The notes below the pieces were generated by a model. That model had not been told where the DNA came from. It searched no databases and saw only the letters and a program-made list of their open reading frames with translations. 64,000 bases of DNA from Nissolia schottii. Lineage: Eukaryota; Streptophyta; Magnoliopsida; Fabales; Fabaceae. The translations under genes were made by a program, and so were the position numbers. Location: NCBI GenBank assembly GCA_003254905.1, contig QANU01027021.1, positions 1-64,000 of the forward strand, in the 5' to 3' direction. This document shows positions 22,501 through 34,318 of this stretch, piece after piece. Position 1 is the first letter of the stretch, and each line of letters begins with the position of its first letter.

Positions 22501-23780
22501 GGATTCAAGCAACTTTGAGAGAAGTTCCTTGGGGAGCCTTGGTGTTTCCAAAGCTTGCTTGATCACCTTTTCTCCAAGAGAAAACTTGAGAGGAAAATGA
22601 TGATGAGGGCTACGGTTTCTTGTAGGGAAAGTGATGGAAATTTTGTGAGGGTACATGATGGTGTGTTGATTCAGAGCTTTGTGAGGGAAATGAGATGAAG
22701 TTTTAATAGATGGTAAGATGGTGTTCTTCCTTGGTCACCAAGAGAAGAAAATGAAGAAGTGAGGATGAAGATGGATGGTGTGTGAGTACACAGTTTATGA
22801 GAGGAAAAGAAGCAAGAAAGACAATGAAACAAGAGAGAAAATGAGAAGATGATGGAGCGATCTTCTAAGGTTGGCTTAGGCTTGTATTTATAGAGAAATG
22901 GAAGAGTGAAATTTTCTTACAAGGTGAGGGAGACTCACAATTTTGGAGGGCTACATGGGCAAGGGAGGAATTGAATTTAATAAAGAATGAGAATAGTGAA
23001 GAGTATGGTGGGGTGTAAGAGAGGTATGGCCTTGTATAAGAGAAGTATGACTTGTGTAAGTGAGTGGGTGGGTGTAGGTGAGTTTTGTAAGAGAGTTGTT
23101 GTGTGAAAATTAATGGATGAGGGCTGCCATGGAAGAGAGCAAACTGTGTATGCATTGGAGTTTTGGAGAGAAATGTGTGATTAAAAGAGTGTAAGTGATA
23201 GGATGGAAGAGTTTAAGAAAGCATGGCTGTTCTTGATCAATTTTGGGATAAAAATGAATTTAATCTTTAAAGATGGGGTTGTTGGTAGTGTCATGGCTGG
23301 TGGGAAAAATTCTTGGAAGAAATTGAATTAAATTGATGAGCAGTGAATAGCGTGTGTAATAGTGTTTGTATAGCGTGTGTATAGTGTTTGTATAGTGTAA
23401 AATATGATGTGCATAGTATAAGGTATGAATTGCTTTGACTTGTGATTTATTAAAGAAAGAAATTAAAAATAAAAAAAGGGTTTGATCGTATTTTGTCGTT
23501 AAATTTCCGTGTACGCGTACTGTCATACGTGCGCGGCGATTTAACGGATATCCTATAAAATTTTCTAAACATGCAATCATAATCTATTAATTTTTTTTAA
23601 TATGGAATTTAAATTAATTCAAGGTATTCATAAATCAACTTTCGTAGAAGTGTGTTTTACAGATACCTTCGATACTTAATTAAATTCCGACGACGAAAGA
23701 TAATTGATCCGGATCTCGCAGAACTTTGCTAGATTACAAAATTATTACTTTAGTCGTCATTATCAAAAATATAATTAGTG
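19546..23780 (-). mobile_element. Solo or truncated Tekay-like LTR in reverse orientation
   Basis: The left end, TGTAACACCCTG...ACGCTTAAGTCGTA, is the reverse complement of the conserved chromovirus LTR 3' end. Further homology to the LTR at 14705-17468, read in reverse, is visible near 19665 (GGACCAATTTAAAA), 20390-20510 (GTGGGGGTGAGAACG, CCAGGCCACTCAGGAGATCTC) and 23640-23660 (TACAGATACCTTCGA). No primer site or gag is found outside the left end, so no internal region is attached. The right end is unclear: the expected GGGTTGTTACA terminus is missing. A ~50-bp repeat around CGGACGTT...CCACCATGTGCTC lies at 21150-21260. Open frames inside (20010-20387, 22238-23580) are low-complexity and unlikely to be genes. 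Confidence 0.7.
22885..22893 (-). promoter_or_regulatory. TATA box of the reverse-orientation LTR
   Basis: CTATAAATA on the minus strand, in the position matching the TATAAATAG of the chromovirus LTRs and followed by the GC/CT-richer leader. Confidence 0.5.
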
Positions 23781-24076
23781 ATTTAAAATTTTCAGTCTTA
23801 ATAAATTACTCGTATATTTATTTATTACGCGAAATATTTGCTAAGGAAAAAGTGGACATGTTACCGCCACCATTTGTGTGCTCAGCATTCGCCCCTAATT
23901 TTGAACCAAAATGAGCACTGCTAGGTGAGAAGGAATTTAGGCTAAAAAAATTAAATAGGGGAATATGAGAGACAATATATCAAAATGTGGTACAAAATAA
24001 TTAATTTCTAAAATGTGGTAGTGCAATGTAATTCGCCTAGCACGTAGATGAATTATGGTTCAAATTAATAAAATAA

Positions 24077-24814
24077 GGGAAAATTAGTACCAAGGACCGC
24101 TAAGGAGTGCTAATTAAGAAAAATGACCTATAACATTTAAATTATTAAAAAGGACCAATAACATTTTTAATTATATGACAAATAAATTGTTAACATTTGA
24201 GAAAAATACCCTTTAATTAAAACAACCCTTAAATTATAATTAGTGGTTAAGACGATTAAATCATTGTATTAGTATATGAGCTACCTAAATTTTACTGAAC
24301 CAATACTGCTGATCTTACCCAATTTTCATTGAACTGGTTCCACCAAGCAAAAATTAAATCCACTGAGTCTCAAAAACTCATGATAAGAGAAGTTGATCCT
24401 GTGACCATAAACGNNNNNNNNNNNNNNNNNNNNNNNNNNNNNNNNNNNNNNNNNNNNNNNNNNNNNNNNNNNNNNNNNNNNNNNNNNNNNNNNNNNNNNN
24501 NNNNNNNNNNNNNNNNNNNNNNTATATATATATATATAAACTTTCTGACTATTATTGAGTATTTTGGTTAGGTTGTTGTCGCACAGGTTTTTTTTTTTTT
24601 CTAATCCTAATTTTCTAATCTTAACAAATATTATTTTTTGATGTTAATTATTAATTCAATGATTTAATCTTGTCCATGAATACTTGATTTTAGTAATAAT
24701 TTTTTGGTCATTCTCTCTAATTAACAATGTAGTTGTTATTTCTTAATAATTTAAATGTTATTGACCCTTTTTCTTAATTAACCTTCTTTAGTGGTCTTTA
24801 ATACTAATTTTCCC
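24077..24814. mobile_element. Mutator-like MITE with ~70-bp terminal inverted repeats
   Basis: The first ~72 bases (GGGAAAATTAGTACCAAGGA...) and the reverse complement of the last ~72 (GGGAAAATTAGTATTAAAGA...) align along their whole length. Flanks 24068-24076 (ATAAAATAA) and 24815-24823 (ACAAAATAA) agree at 8 of 9 bases, matching the 9-bp duplication of Mutator-like elements. There is no transposase. The assembly gap lies inside, so the true length is unknown. Confidence 0.85.
24414..24522. other. Assembly gap (109 N) bordered by TA repeats
   Basis: N run followed directly by TATATATATATATATA. The gap probably reflects an unresolved TA microsatellite inside the MITE. Confidence 0.99.
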
Positions 24815-24823
24815 ACAAAATAA

Positions 24824-27619
24824 CACTCTTTTTTTGACGTGTTGTCACATCAGTCAATTTTTTTTATGTACAACATAACAATTAGACATTCAAACCACAC
24901 ATTTTTAGGTTGCAATGTGTAAAAAATAACAACATCCAAACCACATAATTTTAGGCTGCAATGCTTAGTTGTGAAATAATAAAAAAGGGTATAAAACCCT
25001 TATCAAAATACACCACACTTGAACAATTGCATGTCCTCATGCAAAGAACTAAAAATAGACGCAGACTAAAAATAAAAGGAAAACAAAAGAAAGAAAATAT
25101 TTTTGGTGCGACGACCTAATTTATATCCCATACAAAGTCGTGGAACTCAGGGAGCTAGTCAAACCAACTCATGAACTACTAGACAACGATGCAATATATA
25201 TGACAATCCAAGAATAGATTTCATTCAGACAAAACATAGTGTCACTATGAACAAAAATCAGTTTTTTCTTTACATAAAAATCATGAGCCAAGAATAAATC
25301 AAGGCATATCAAAATCAATTAGGCCTTACTGGTTAGTTTGTGTTACTCATCACTCATAGTGCATAGGTTCATCTAATGCTCGCTCAAACACATCATTAGA
25401 GTCGCCTCCATAGGCTTGATTTTCTTCTAAGCATCCCAAATCACCAATTAAACATGTCATACATCGATAAATCTTCTAAAGGTTGTAATAAGGCCAAGGC
25501 CAAGGTGGGATATTACATGGCTAGTGATCTAAAGCCTAAGACTTGGTAGAATCAATGACATATGTGCTAACCAACTGTGCAAAAAGGATATTGATCTCCA
25601 TTAGCTCTTTTTTGTCCTTCAATTAACCAGGTGATGTAATACCCCTTTTTTGCTAAATGTAAACACTATGTTTTCTGCTATACAATAACTGATATTTAAC
25701 TATTATTAGAGATATTCTTGACCCACACAATAATAATTTATTAATTAAATAACAATATTTCCTTAGTCACACTAATTTTAGAACTTCTAACGATTCATCA
25801 ATTGGACTTATGGTTTAGAAGTTAGGATCGAGCCTATTGGTTTGCAGGGCCCACTCTGTCTGAGGTTTTCAGAGACCTGAGACCCATGTGGGGCCCACTT
25901 TATCTGTGTTTTAAAAATAACTGTCTATTTCAGTCAAAAAAATTACATTTTTGCTTTTTCTAATGGACCTCACATCACCCGTTTCCTTTTCTATGAGATT
26001 AGATATATTTAGAAGCAACTTTTCCCTCTTTTCTTCTCATCCCAGCCGTTCACCCATCAACTCTCATTTCACCTTTATTACTTTTACTCACACTTCACTC
26101 AAACTCTCACTTCTACTTACACAAGTCAAGATAAAAGTCAAAAAAAAAGCTAACAACTCTATTTTTCTCCTTCTTCCAAAGCTACCAAAAGGTTTATCTT
26201 CTTCTCCAAACCAAAAATCTATTGCCTTCCATCCCCATATTATAACACCCCACTTTTTTCCACTACTCTAAGCACTGTCTCAGAATGCTTTTCCCCCAGG
26301 ACACTTGGCCATTTAGCCATGTATGTGTCACCACCTCTTTTAAAAGAGTAATCATGCCTCATAATTTTCCATACTTTACTTGGAAAGTTAAAACCCTTTC
26401 ATTCAGGGATCCAAGTGATTTCCTTTTCTTTCCTTCCATTCATACATTGATTCTCTCACACCTCCGTTAGGACATGTGAGAAGGATGCCACAATCCCCTG
26501 CACCTGCAAATGAGCAGGCCTCTATCCCCTCTGCCCTTGCACACAACCAAGCCCCGCCCCTACCTTAGACAATTTTTGCAGCAAGATATGGAGATGCACT
26601 AGTCTTGTACACGTTCATTCTATAGATGCACTAGTCTTGTACACGTTCATTCTAACTAGTAGCTTGAAGAACATTAGGAATGAAGGTTGTCTTGTCTTGT
26701 CAATGATGTACATTGTCTTGTTTATGATGTACAATGACCTATTTTTTGTTTAATGTAAAGGCTATTAGGACATGAACCTTTGTTTTATTTGTTGGCTAGC
26801 TTTAGTTGATTTCAATTGCATATATCATAGCCATAATAGTTATCAGGATTTCAAAATGATGACCCTCTCAAGTTTATGTTTTGTTAAGTTTATGATGACC
26901 CATCATGTATGAACATTTGTGTTTAATTTATGAATATAAATATATTTGGTACAATTTGTTAATTGTTGTCTTAATTTATGCCTTAGTGACATGTTAAGCA
27001 AATTGATTACTTCATTCATTGTAGCATACAACTTCATTACATGATTACTACAAATGTTTCATATTACAAATTCTGTTTTAGCATAAGTGTGTGTCCTATT
27101 GATTAAATTAAATATGGAATTGCATGTTCTATGAGTTTCACTATCCAAGGAATATGCTTCAATCATAAATATGTAAAGTATTTGTTATGCATATTCTTAT
27201 TTGTTTTGAATATGAATTGCAGTTTTCTTTTGTTGAGTTACCCTTCTTTTTTTTTTCCCTTGGTATTGTGTGTTTTTTCAGGTTATTGATCCTATGCTTC
27301 TTAGTCTTTAGTGAAGGAAGATGAATGCGAGGGAAGGTTCTTGCCATCAATTTTGAATAGTTTCAAAAGAGAGTACAATATGGAAAATACAGACTTATGG
27401 GTTCAAAAAGATGGCCATATGGAAAAGGATTCACTGCATAGCCTGTGTGATAATAAAGAACTATTGGATGAAGAAGATTCGTCAAAATGGCTGGTAAAGA
27501 AATTGAGTAAATTGATTACCTCATTCATTGTAGCATACAACTTCATTACATGATTACTACAAATGTTGCTTATTACAAAAGGCAAAAGGCAAAATGCCAA
27601 TGCGGATCATTCATACTAC
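24824..27619. other. Intergenic relics: possible Athila/Tat 3' tail and an LTR start
   Basis: Near 25003-25045 the minus strand reads GAGGACATGCAATTGTTCAAG then TGTGGTGTATTTTGATAAGG, the phrase typically found downstream of pol in plant Athila/Tat elements. Near 25634, TGTAATACCCCTTTTTTGC resembles an LTR start in plus orientation, with an LTR-like leader up to about 26240. A frame at 27311-27553 has no recognised product. An ~85-bp segment starting near 27000 recurs near 27502. Confidence 0.35.
26593..26653 (+). repeat. 32-bp tandem duplication
   Basis: GATGCACTAGTCTTGTACAC and the following bases are repeated exactly once, with a 32-bp period. Confidence 0.9.
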
Positions 27620-28034
27620 CTACACTTTCAAAATAAAAACACTCACTACCACAACAATAATAAACATGGTCAATACTCCTAGCGATGCAAACCTAACTTT
27701 CAAACTATTAACATCATTCTTCTCATTGGCCAAATCCATTTACAACTTAAGTTGCCATTCATTAAGTGTTCTTTCATCACCATCATAGCCATCTGCCCAC
27801 AAAAAAAAATAAATCACATAAAAGCATTCCCACTTTATTCTGCAAATTAGTTGTGCAAATTAGCAATTAATGGTAAGTTTATTAACAAGTCAAAAATTAC
27901 CAACCCTGTAATGTTGACATCCTCAAACATGCTTGTTTGGGTTGAATACAATCATTGATATCCGGAGTTTTGAGGGAACTCCACACTTGCACAAAGAACC
28001 ATAAACTCCTTGACCAATACTTGCTACACTCCCA
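27620..28034 (-). pseudogene. GRF-zinc-finger gene, 3' part of exon 1 and exon 2
   Basis: Read leftward, exon 1 (28034-27901) encodes VYGSLCKCGVPSKLRISM then FNPNKHV, a stop and GCQHYR. This is the CxCG...N..K.F.GC..Y pattern of GRF zinc fingers found in small plant proteins (At4g04775-like) and some transposon genes. A donor GT at 27900 and acceptor AG at 27794-27793 join in frame to exon 2 (27792-27620). Exon 2 encodes a short helical stretch and a C-terminal hydrophobic segment (LTMFIIVVVVSVFILKV), typical of this family. Two in-frame stops (after KHV and after QLKL) make it a pseudogene. Its N-terminus lies on the other side of the copia insertion (34260-34318). Confidence 0.7.
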
Positions 28035-28476
28035 TGTTGGAAATTTATATTTCCAATAATTGTATGGGCTCATATTAAGTAACAATTATATTAGTTATTT
28101 ATCATAAGGGGCTTGATCTTAGTGATCTATTTTTTGGTAAGCCAGTTGGACTCAAAGAAAACGAATGTGGGCCCAATATGAGTGGATATCGGTATTGGCC
28201 CATCACGGGATAATGGGAATCCTGATGAGCTTAAATACACAGGAACGGTTATGGTCCCCAACACACCAAATCATAATCAGTTCTCACTTCTCCCCATCAG
28301 AAGAGAAACATCAGGCACTAAGGGATTTGGTTGAGGAAGGCCATATAACCACCGGTTCACTCTCGCTCAATCGCTGCAAAAGGTTTCGCAGTCATCCACC
28401 ATGGATACAGGTATTTATCAAACCATTGTAATCCTTAATAATCTGGTATGATGTAGATCATTCAGAATATCCAACA
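28035..28476 (+). repeat. 5' LTR of the copia element
   Basis: Begins TGTTGGAAATTTATATT and ends GAATATCCAACA. The inner TGTTGG/CCAACA ends are inverted. Confidence 0.96.
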
Positions 28477-28478
28477 AG

Positions 28479-28491
28479 TGGTATCAGAGCC
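28479..28491 (+). other. Primer binding site of the copia element
   Basis: TGGTATCAGAGCC, two bases after the 5' LTR, complementary to the 3' end of initiator Met-tRNA. Confidence 0.9.
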
Positions 28492-29787
28492 ACCCATCAT
28501 TATCAGGTTATTAGGATGTGTTTTTGAATGATTTGGAAAATTGAAATTTGTGCTTGTAGTTTCCGCTGCATTATCGTATGTCGATAATTTATTTATTCAA
28601 TTTTTCCAAATTTTATGAACCCTGAATCCCTAAATTTGGATTTAGGAATTTGTTGAACCTTAAATATGGAATCGGATATATTGAACAGAACCATAGTAAT
28701 ACCATGGCTATATCCATATTGATAAAATTCAAGCAATTTTACAAAAACAGAGCTTACATAATATTAAGTTATTTTCATAATTATTAATATGCCATATACA
28801 AAGGATACAGCCATATTAAGCATATTCAGCCTGCTGTGCCGTTTCGTTTCATTAAACATATATATTTATGTAATTGGGTAAAGGGCGTTGCTGCTCTCGG
28901 CTCCGCGGTTGCTTCATGGTTCGTGGTTGCCGTCGCGGTTTGCGACACGATGCCACAGCAGGTTGCGCCGCGAGTTGCTGCGTTTCTGGTTGCCACGGCT
29001 TGCACCGTCATTTGCGCACCGCCGTAACTCGCCCAGCGATTGCTGCTGCTGCATCTTCGTGATGGGCTGATGGCTGTGATTTGCTGAAATTAATTGCCTA
29101 TTTGCTGAAATTAACTGCTGTGACCATGATTCTTTCCTTTATTTGTTTTTGGTTATTTATGGAAATAATTTATACGGGCCAGATTTGTTTTTTGAAAAAT
29201 TTTTCTGGTCTAAAAGGGAATGCTAACACATGGGCCAATATGTTTCTGAAATTTTTTTTCCTGAAATGGGCCTGTTCTTAGATAGGTAATTATTGGATTG
29301 CCTGGTTTTTTTGTTGGAATAAGTTTTCATTTTATATATATATATATAAATAATGATTGAGGGCATTCCTATTGAGTTATATATAAGGAGCTAGTTATAG
29401 CAATGTTTCCATTTATTAAGGAAGACTGAATGGACATTGGTTTTGGATTGGGCTGATAAAGGACAATGGGGCATTATGTTTTCTGCTCATGGCTTTGCTG
29501 TTTTGCGGAATGGACCACTATCCTTTCTAATTTTTTGTCAAAACATTTGGTTTTGTTTTGAATATGGATGAGCCCTGTTTTATTTTGGAGAAATGCAAAC
29601 AATATTATATGGGCTAATAAAATCAATTTACGCTGACATCGGACATTATGGTTTAGTCTGTGACTAGCGCTATTGATTTAAAAGGTGATTATTTTAAAGA
29701 GCTCGGAAATATTGGAACATTTAACCTTGAGGTAATTTGGGTAACCGAAAGGATTAATTAATGTTTGTTATTTATACGAATAATAAT

Positions 29788-30704
29788 CGGCCCAAAGGAA
29801 GTTTATGTTTTGGCCAAATAATGAACATTAAACATTCAGCTCATTTTCTATTAATTATGCGAGCATTAATCGGCCCAAAGGAAGATTATTGTTTGGCCAA
29901 TTTATAGAAAATATGTGGTAATAAACAGGTTGCAAATTCTCATGTTTCCATGTGAATATTTGGTCAGTCCAAAGAAAGGCTAAATATTTGACAGGATATT
30001 TTGACAACTTGTTATGATACTTTGAATCCTCTTGTGTGATTTGGATTCAATTATCTATAAAGAAATCAGTTTTGAGATGAATTGACTGAGACGATATGTT
30101 ACCAAAGTAGCCTCTATTGTTAAAGTCGGTTGCTTTGAAACGTAAGGAAATAGTGATTATGTGATTCATGTGAATATTGGTCAGCCCAAAGGAAGATCAA
30201 TGTTTGACCGAATTATATCAACACTTGTGATAATCATAAGATCCATATTTAATGGTATTTTCATGATTTTTTTTTTATTATTCTAATAATTTTTAATTGA
30301 GTTGATTGAAATAGCATGTTGCCAAAGTAACCTCTGTTATGTAAATTAGCTTAATTGAAATTATATGGATGATTGTATGGAGTTATTTATGTGAATTGTG
30401 CTCGACCCAAAGGAAGACACAATTTGACCAAATAATGACATACCTGTGATGATGAATGTGTGACAATTATAAAGTATTTTCATGTGAACAATAGTCGGTC
30501 CAAAGAAAGGCTGTTGTTTGACAGAATTATTGTCAACATTTGATCATTACGTTAAGAGTACCAATTACAGTTAATTTCTCTGTCCAAAGACGAGGAATTA
30601 ATGTTGTGCTAGGTATCTTGTGATGGATTAAGAGTACCACTTACAGTTAATTTCTCTGTCCAAAGACGAGGAATTAATGTTGTACTAGGTATCTTGTGAA
30701 GGAT
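29788..30704 (+). repeat. Dispersed CCAAAGGAAG...TTTGNCC repeat series in the copia leader
   Basis: About eight copies of a ~35-base unit, of the form (T/C)CGGCCCAAAGGAAG..., then 8-12 variable bases and TTTGGCC or TTTGACC, start near 29788, 29871, 29964, 30181, 30402, 30494, 30581 and 30657. Each sits in an AT-rich context ending in similar AATTAT/TGTGAT words. The last two lie in an almost perfect 76-bp tandem duplication (30553-30628, 30629-30704). The pairing of GGNCNAA with TTTGNCC suggests small hairpins. Confidence 0.75.
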
Positions 30705-30788
30705 TCCCAATTCTAAAGAATTGCTCATGTCTTATTTTAGTGACATGCTTAATTTATGTGAATATGTTTTGTTGCTTTTGTTCTCGAT

Positions 30789-33330
30789 TTAGTTTCTATT
30801 GCCAGTGCTGTGAATATTTCTGCTCAAGTGAACAATATCCCAATGCTGAATGGGACGAGTTTTAAGGCTTGGATAGAATCTGTGGAGATAAGTCTCAATC
30901 CCTAGACGTTTTTTAAGTCTTTCAAGGCTGAAGTAAATCTTCAACTTGGAAAGAAAATTAAGGCTGTCAAATCTAATCGTGGTGGTGAACACTACGACAG
31001 ATATGATGGATCAGGAGAACAACGTCTGGGATCCTTTGCTCTTTTCCTCAATGAATGTGGAATCGTTCCGCAATACACTATGCCGGGCAAACCCATCATG
31101 AATGGTGTTGCAGAACGACAAAACTGAACTCTTAAGGATATGGTAAGGAGTATGATTAGTCATTCTTCATTGCCAGAGTTACCTTGGGGAGAAGCTTTAA
31201 AGACCGCAGTTTATATCCTTAATCAGGTACCAAGCAAAGCAATAACCATAACCCCTTATGAGCTATGGACTAGCAAAAAGCCTAGCATAAGGCACTTGCA
31301 CATTTGGGGTTGTCCAGCTGAGGCACGGCCTTATAGGCTACATAAAAGAAAACTGGACGCAAGAACGGTTAGTTGCTATTTTGTTGGTTACGCTGAACGG
31401 CTTCGGGCATATAAGTTTTACGATCCCACATCCAGATCCTTTTTGAAACGGGAAATGTGAGATTCCTTGAGGAAGTTGAGTTTGAAGGGGAAGGAAACAT
31501 AAGGAATGTTGTCTTTGAAGAAGAACCTGTTATTGACAGTGATCAAGTCGTTGTACCCGTCATTGTTCAAGAAACAACTCCTGTGTTTGAAAATCCTAAC
31601 ATTATTCCGGAATAAGACAACATTAATGAGGTTCTTCCTCAAGCACCACCTATAGAACAAACTCAACCACCTCAAGAAGTGCCATTAAGAAGATCCACAA
31701 GAGAGAGGAGAAGTGCGATATCAAATGATTGCATTGGTCTTTCTCCAAGAACATGAGGATGGCATTGGTTTAACAGAGGATGATCCAATCAACTTCTGTC
31801 AAGCTATGCGCAGTTCGAACTCTCATAAGTGGATTGATGCCATGAAGGATGAGTTGAAATCTGTGAAATACAATGATGTTTGGGATCTTGTCGAATTGCC
31901 TAAAGGTGTGAAACCCATTGGTTGAAAATGGATATTTAAGACCAAGAGGGACTCATATGGCAATGTCGAGTGATATAAAGCTCGTCTTGTTGCTAAAGGA
32001 TTTACTTAAAAGGAAGGCATTGACTACAAAGAGACTTTCTCTTCAGTATCCTCGAAAGACTCTTTTAGGACAATAATGGAACCGGTAGCTCATTTTGATT
32101 TGGAATTACATTAGATGAATGTCAAGACTGCGTTTCTAAATGGAAACATTGATGAAGCGACTTACATGGCACAACCAGAAAACTTTGTGTCAGATGACCC
32201 AAAGTCTATGGTGTGCAAGCTAAAGAAATCCATCTATGGTTTCAAACAAGCTTCCCGTCAATGGTATCACAAGTTCCATCAAGACATTACCTCGTGCGTT
32301 TTGAGGCATATGTCGTTGATGATTGTGTATATCACAAGTTCAGTGGGAGTAAATATATCTTCCTGGTATTATATGTCGATGATATTCTGCTTACTAGCAG
32401 CGCTATAGGCTTATTGCATGAAACCAAGAGATTTCTAACAAAAAATTTTGAGATGAAAGATCTTGGGGATGCATCTTTTGCATTAGGTTTTCAGATACTA
32501 AGAGATCGCTCTCAAGGTATCCTAAAGTTATCACAAAAGAACTATATCGATAAAGTCTTAAATAGAGTCGGCATGAAAGATAGTAAACCAGGAGACACAC
32601 TCGTTGCTAAGGGAGACAAGTTTAGTCTCAAACAGTTCCCCAATAATGATCTTTAAAGAAAGGAGATGCAGAAGATTTTCTATACATCAGCGGTGGGGAG
32701 TCTAATGTATGCTCAAGTTTGTACTTCCCGATGTAGCATTTATAGTGGGAGTTTTGGGAAGATTCTTGAGCAATTCCAGTATACAGCACTAGAAAGCGGC
32801 CAAACGCGTGATGCGTTATTTGAAGAGAACAAAAGATTACATGTTCACTTATCGGAGATCGAACAGTTTGGAGATCATCGGGCACTCCGACCCCGATTTT
32901 GCGAGATGCCAAGATAGCAGGCGCTCCACATCAGGATACATTTATATGTTGGCAGGAGGAGCTATCTCATGGAAGTCTGATAAACAGACACTTATAGCTT
33001 AGCTTTTTCAACTATGGCCGTGGAGTTTATAGCTTGCTGTGAGGCATTCAACCATGGAATATGGCTACAAAATTTTGTCACTAATTTGTGTGTGGTTGAT
33101 AGCATTGACCGACCACTAAGGATTTATTGTGACAATAACTCGGCAGTCCTTTATTCCAACAATAACAGGAGTGCAACGAAGTCGAAGTTTATCGACCTTA
33201 AGTTCCTAGTTGTTAAAGAAAGAGTTCGGAATAGACGGATTTCTATAGAACATATAGGACTAATTAGATGCTAGCTGATCCATTAGATGCTAGCTGATCC
33301 ATTAACTAAGGGTTTGACACCTAAGGTCTT
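30789..33330 (+). pseudogene. copia gag-pol remnants (gag start, integrase part, RT, RNase H)
   Basis: A gag start (IPMLNGTSFKAWIESVEISL, near 30835) runs within about 50 codons into integrase sequence (NRGGEHYDRYDGSGEQ near 30975; FLNECGIVPQYT near 31045), so most of gag, the protease and the integrase N-terminus are deleted. Integrase continues with GVAERQN (near 31105) and the C-terminal [22 protein letters not shown] fragments include DAMKDELKSVKYNDVWDLV, LNGNIDE and the catalytic YVDDIL (near 32370). RNase H pieces follow, and LADPLTKGL (near 33290) marks the usual copia C-terminus. Stops (for example near 30903, 31126, 31924 and 32010) and frameshifts are frequent. A 19-bp tandem duplication (GATGCTAGCTGATCCATTA) at about 33267-33305 disrupts the end. 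Confidence 0.85.
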
Positions 33331-33812
33331 TCATGAGCATACTGCTCATATGAGTGTTATTCATGAGGATACCTTAGTTTAGTGGGAGTCCTTTTGTTCT
33401 ATTGGATATTATCTATTTGATTTATGCATAATAAAGTTGAGGGTTTATGATTCAATTCTGAACTCGCTTATGTTTTGTATGTGCAATGATTTCATTGCAT
33501 TTAAAGACTTTGGATTGATCTCACTAAAGATTAAAGAAGGACCAGTTGGAAATAGACATGATTAAGATCACCTTACATGTGATTTCCATGCTACTCATCC
33601 ACATTTGATCTATGTCATTAAGTGTATTAATATGGTGATCATTGTGGTTTAGTCACAATTTCTGGTGACAAAAGCTACAGTAATTCCATCATTGATACAT
33701 GAGATGGACTAGATTGTTAAAGAAAGTCTAACGATAAATAGCATTCGGATGCGCGCCTAAGGAACTTGTGATATAATTGTTTAAAGAATCATATGTAGCC
33801 CAAGTGGGAGAT

Positions 33813-34254
33813 TGTTGGAAATTTATATTTCCAATAACTGTATGGGCTCATATTAAGTAACAACTATATTAATTATTTATCATAAGGGGCTTGATCTTAG
33901 TGATATATTTTTTGGTAAGCCAGTTGGACTCAAAGAGAACGAATGTGGGCCCAATATGAGTGGATATCGGTATTGGCCCATCAGGGGATAATGGGAACCC
34001 TGATGAGCTTAAATACACAGGAACGGTTATAGTCCCCAACACACCAAATCACAATCAGTTCCCACTTCTCCCCATCAGAAGAGAAACATCAGGCACTAAG
34101 GGATTTGGTTGAGGAAGGCCATAGAACCACCGGCTCGCTCTCGCTCAATCGCTGCAAAAGGTTTCGCAGTCATCCACCATGGATACAGGTATTTATCAAA
34201 CCATTGTAATCCTTAATAATCGGGCATGATGTAGATCATTCAGAATATCCAACA
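33813..34254 (+). repeat. 3' LTR of the copia element
   Basis: Same length as the 5' LTR, preceded by the purine tract CAAGTGGGAGA and followed by the TCCCA target copy. Confidence 0.96.
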
Positions 34255-34259
34255 TCCCA

Positions 34260-34318
34260 CTTCCGCCACTCCTATTGCCCTCACGAATTCCATGTGTTCT
34301 GGGGCGTTGATTCATCAT
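34260..34318 (-). pseudogene. GRF-zinc-finger gene, 5' part of exon 1
   Basis: Two consecutive ATGs (34318, 34315) start a Gly/Ser/Arg-rich N-terminus (MMNQRPRTHGIREG...SGGSG). It is in frame with the zinc-finger part at 28034 if the copia element and one TCCCA copy are ignored. The continuity across 6.2 kb supports both the gene call and the insertion boundaries. Confidence 0.65.

Larger units (their letters stand above)
28035..34254 (+). mobile_element. Ty1/copia retrotransposon with internal deletions, inserted in the GRF gene
   Basis: Two 442-bp LTRs (28035-28476 and 33813-34254), both TGTTGGAAAT...ATCCAACA, about 3-4% different by hand count. Exact 5-bp target duplication TCCCA (28030-28034 and 34255-34259). 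Primer site TGGTATCAGAGCC at 28479 and purine tract AAGTGGGAGAT before 33813. The leader is unusually long (28492 to about 30780) and repeat-rich. Coding is a collapsed gag-pol: a gag start, then part of integrase, RT and RNase H, with protease and most of gag missing. Confidence 0.95.

Noticed and set aside
22238..23580. Series of minus-strand frames with His/Tyr/Ser-rich peptides
   Set aside because: They lie in the leader part of the reverse LTR; low complexity and no recognised domain.
28826..29070. Five overlapping frames around the GC-rich stretch
   Set aside because: All result from GC-richness without stop codons; they lie in a retroelement leader and none shows a domain.
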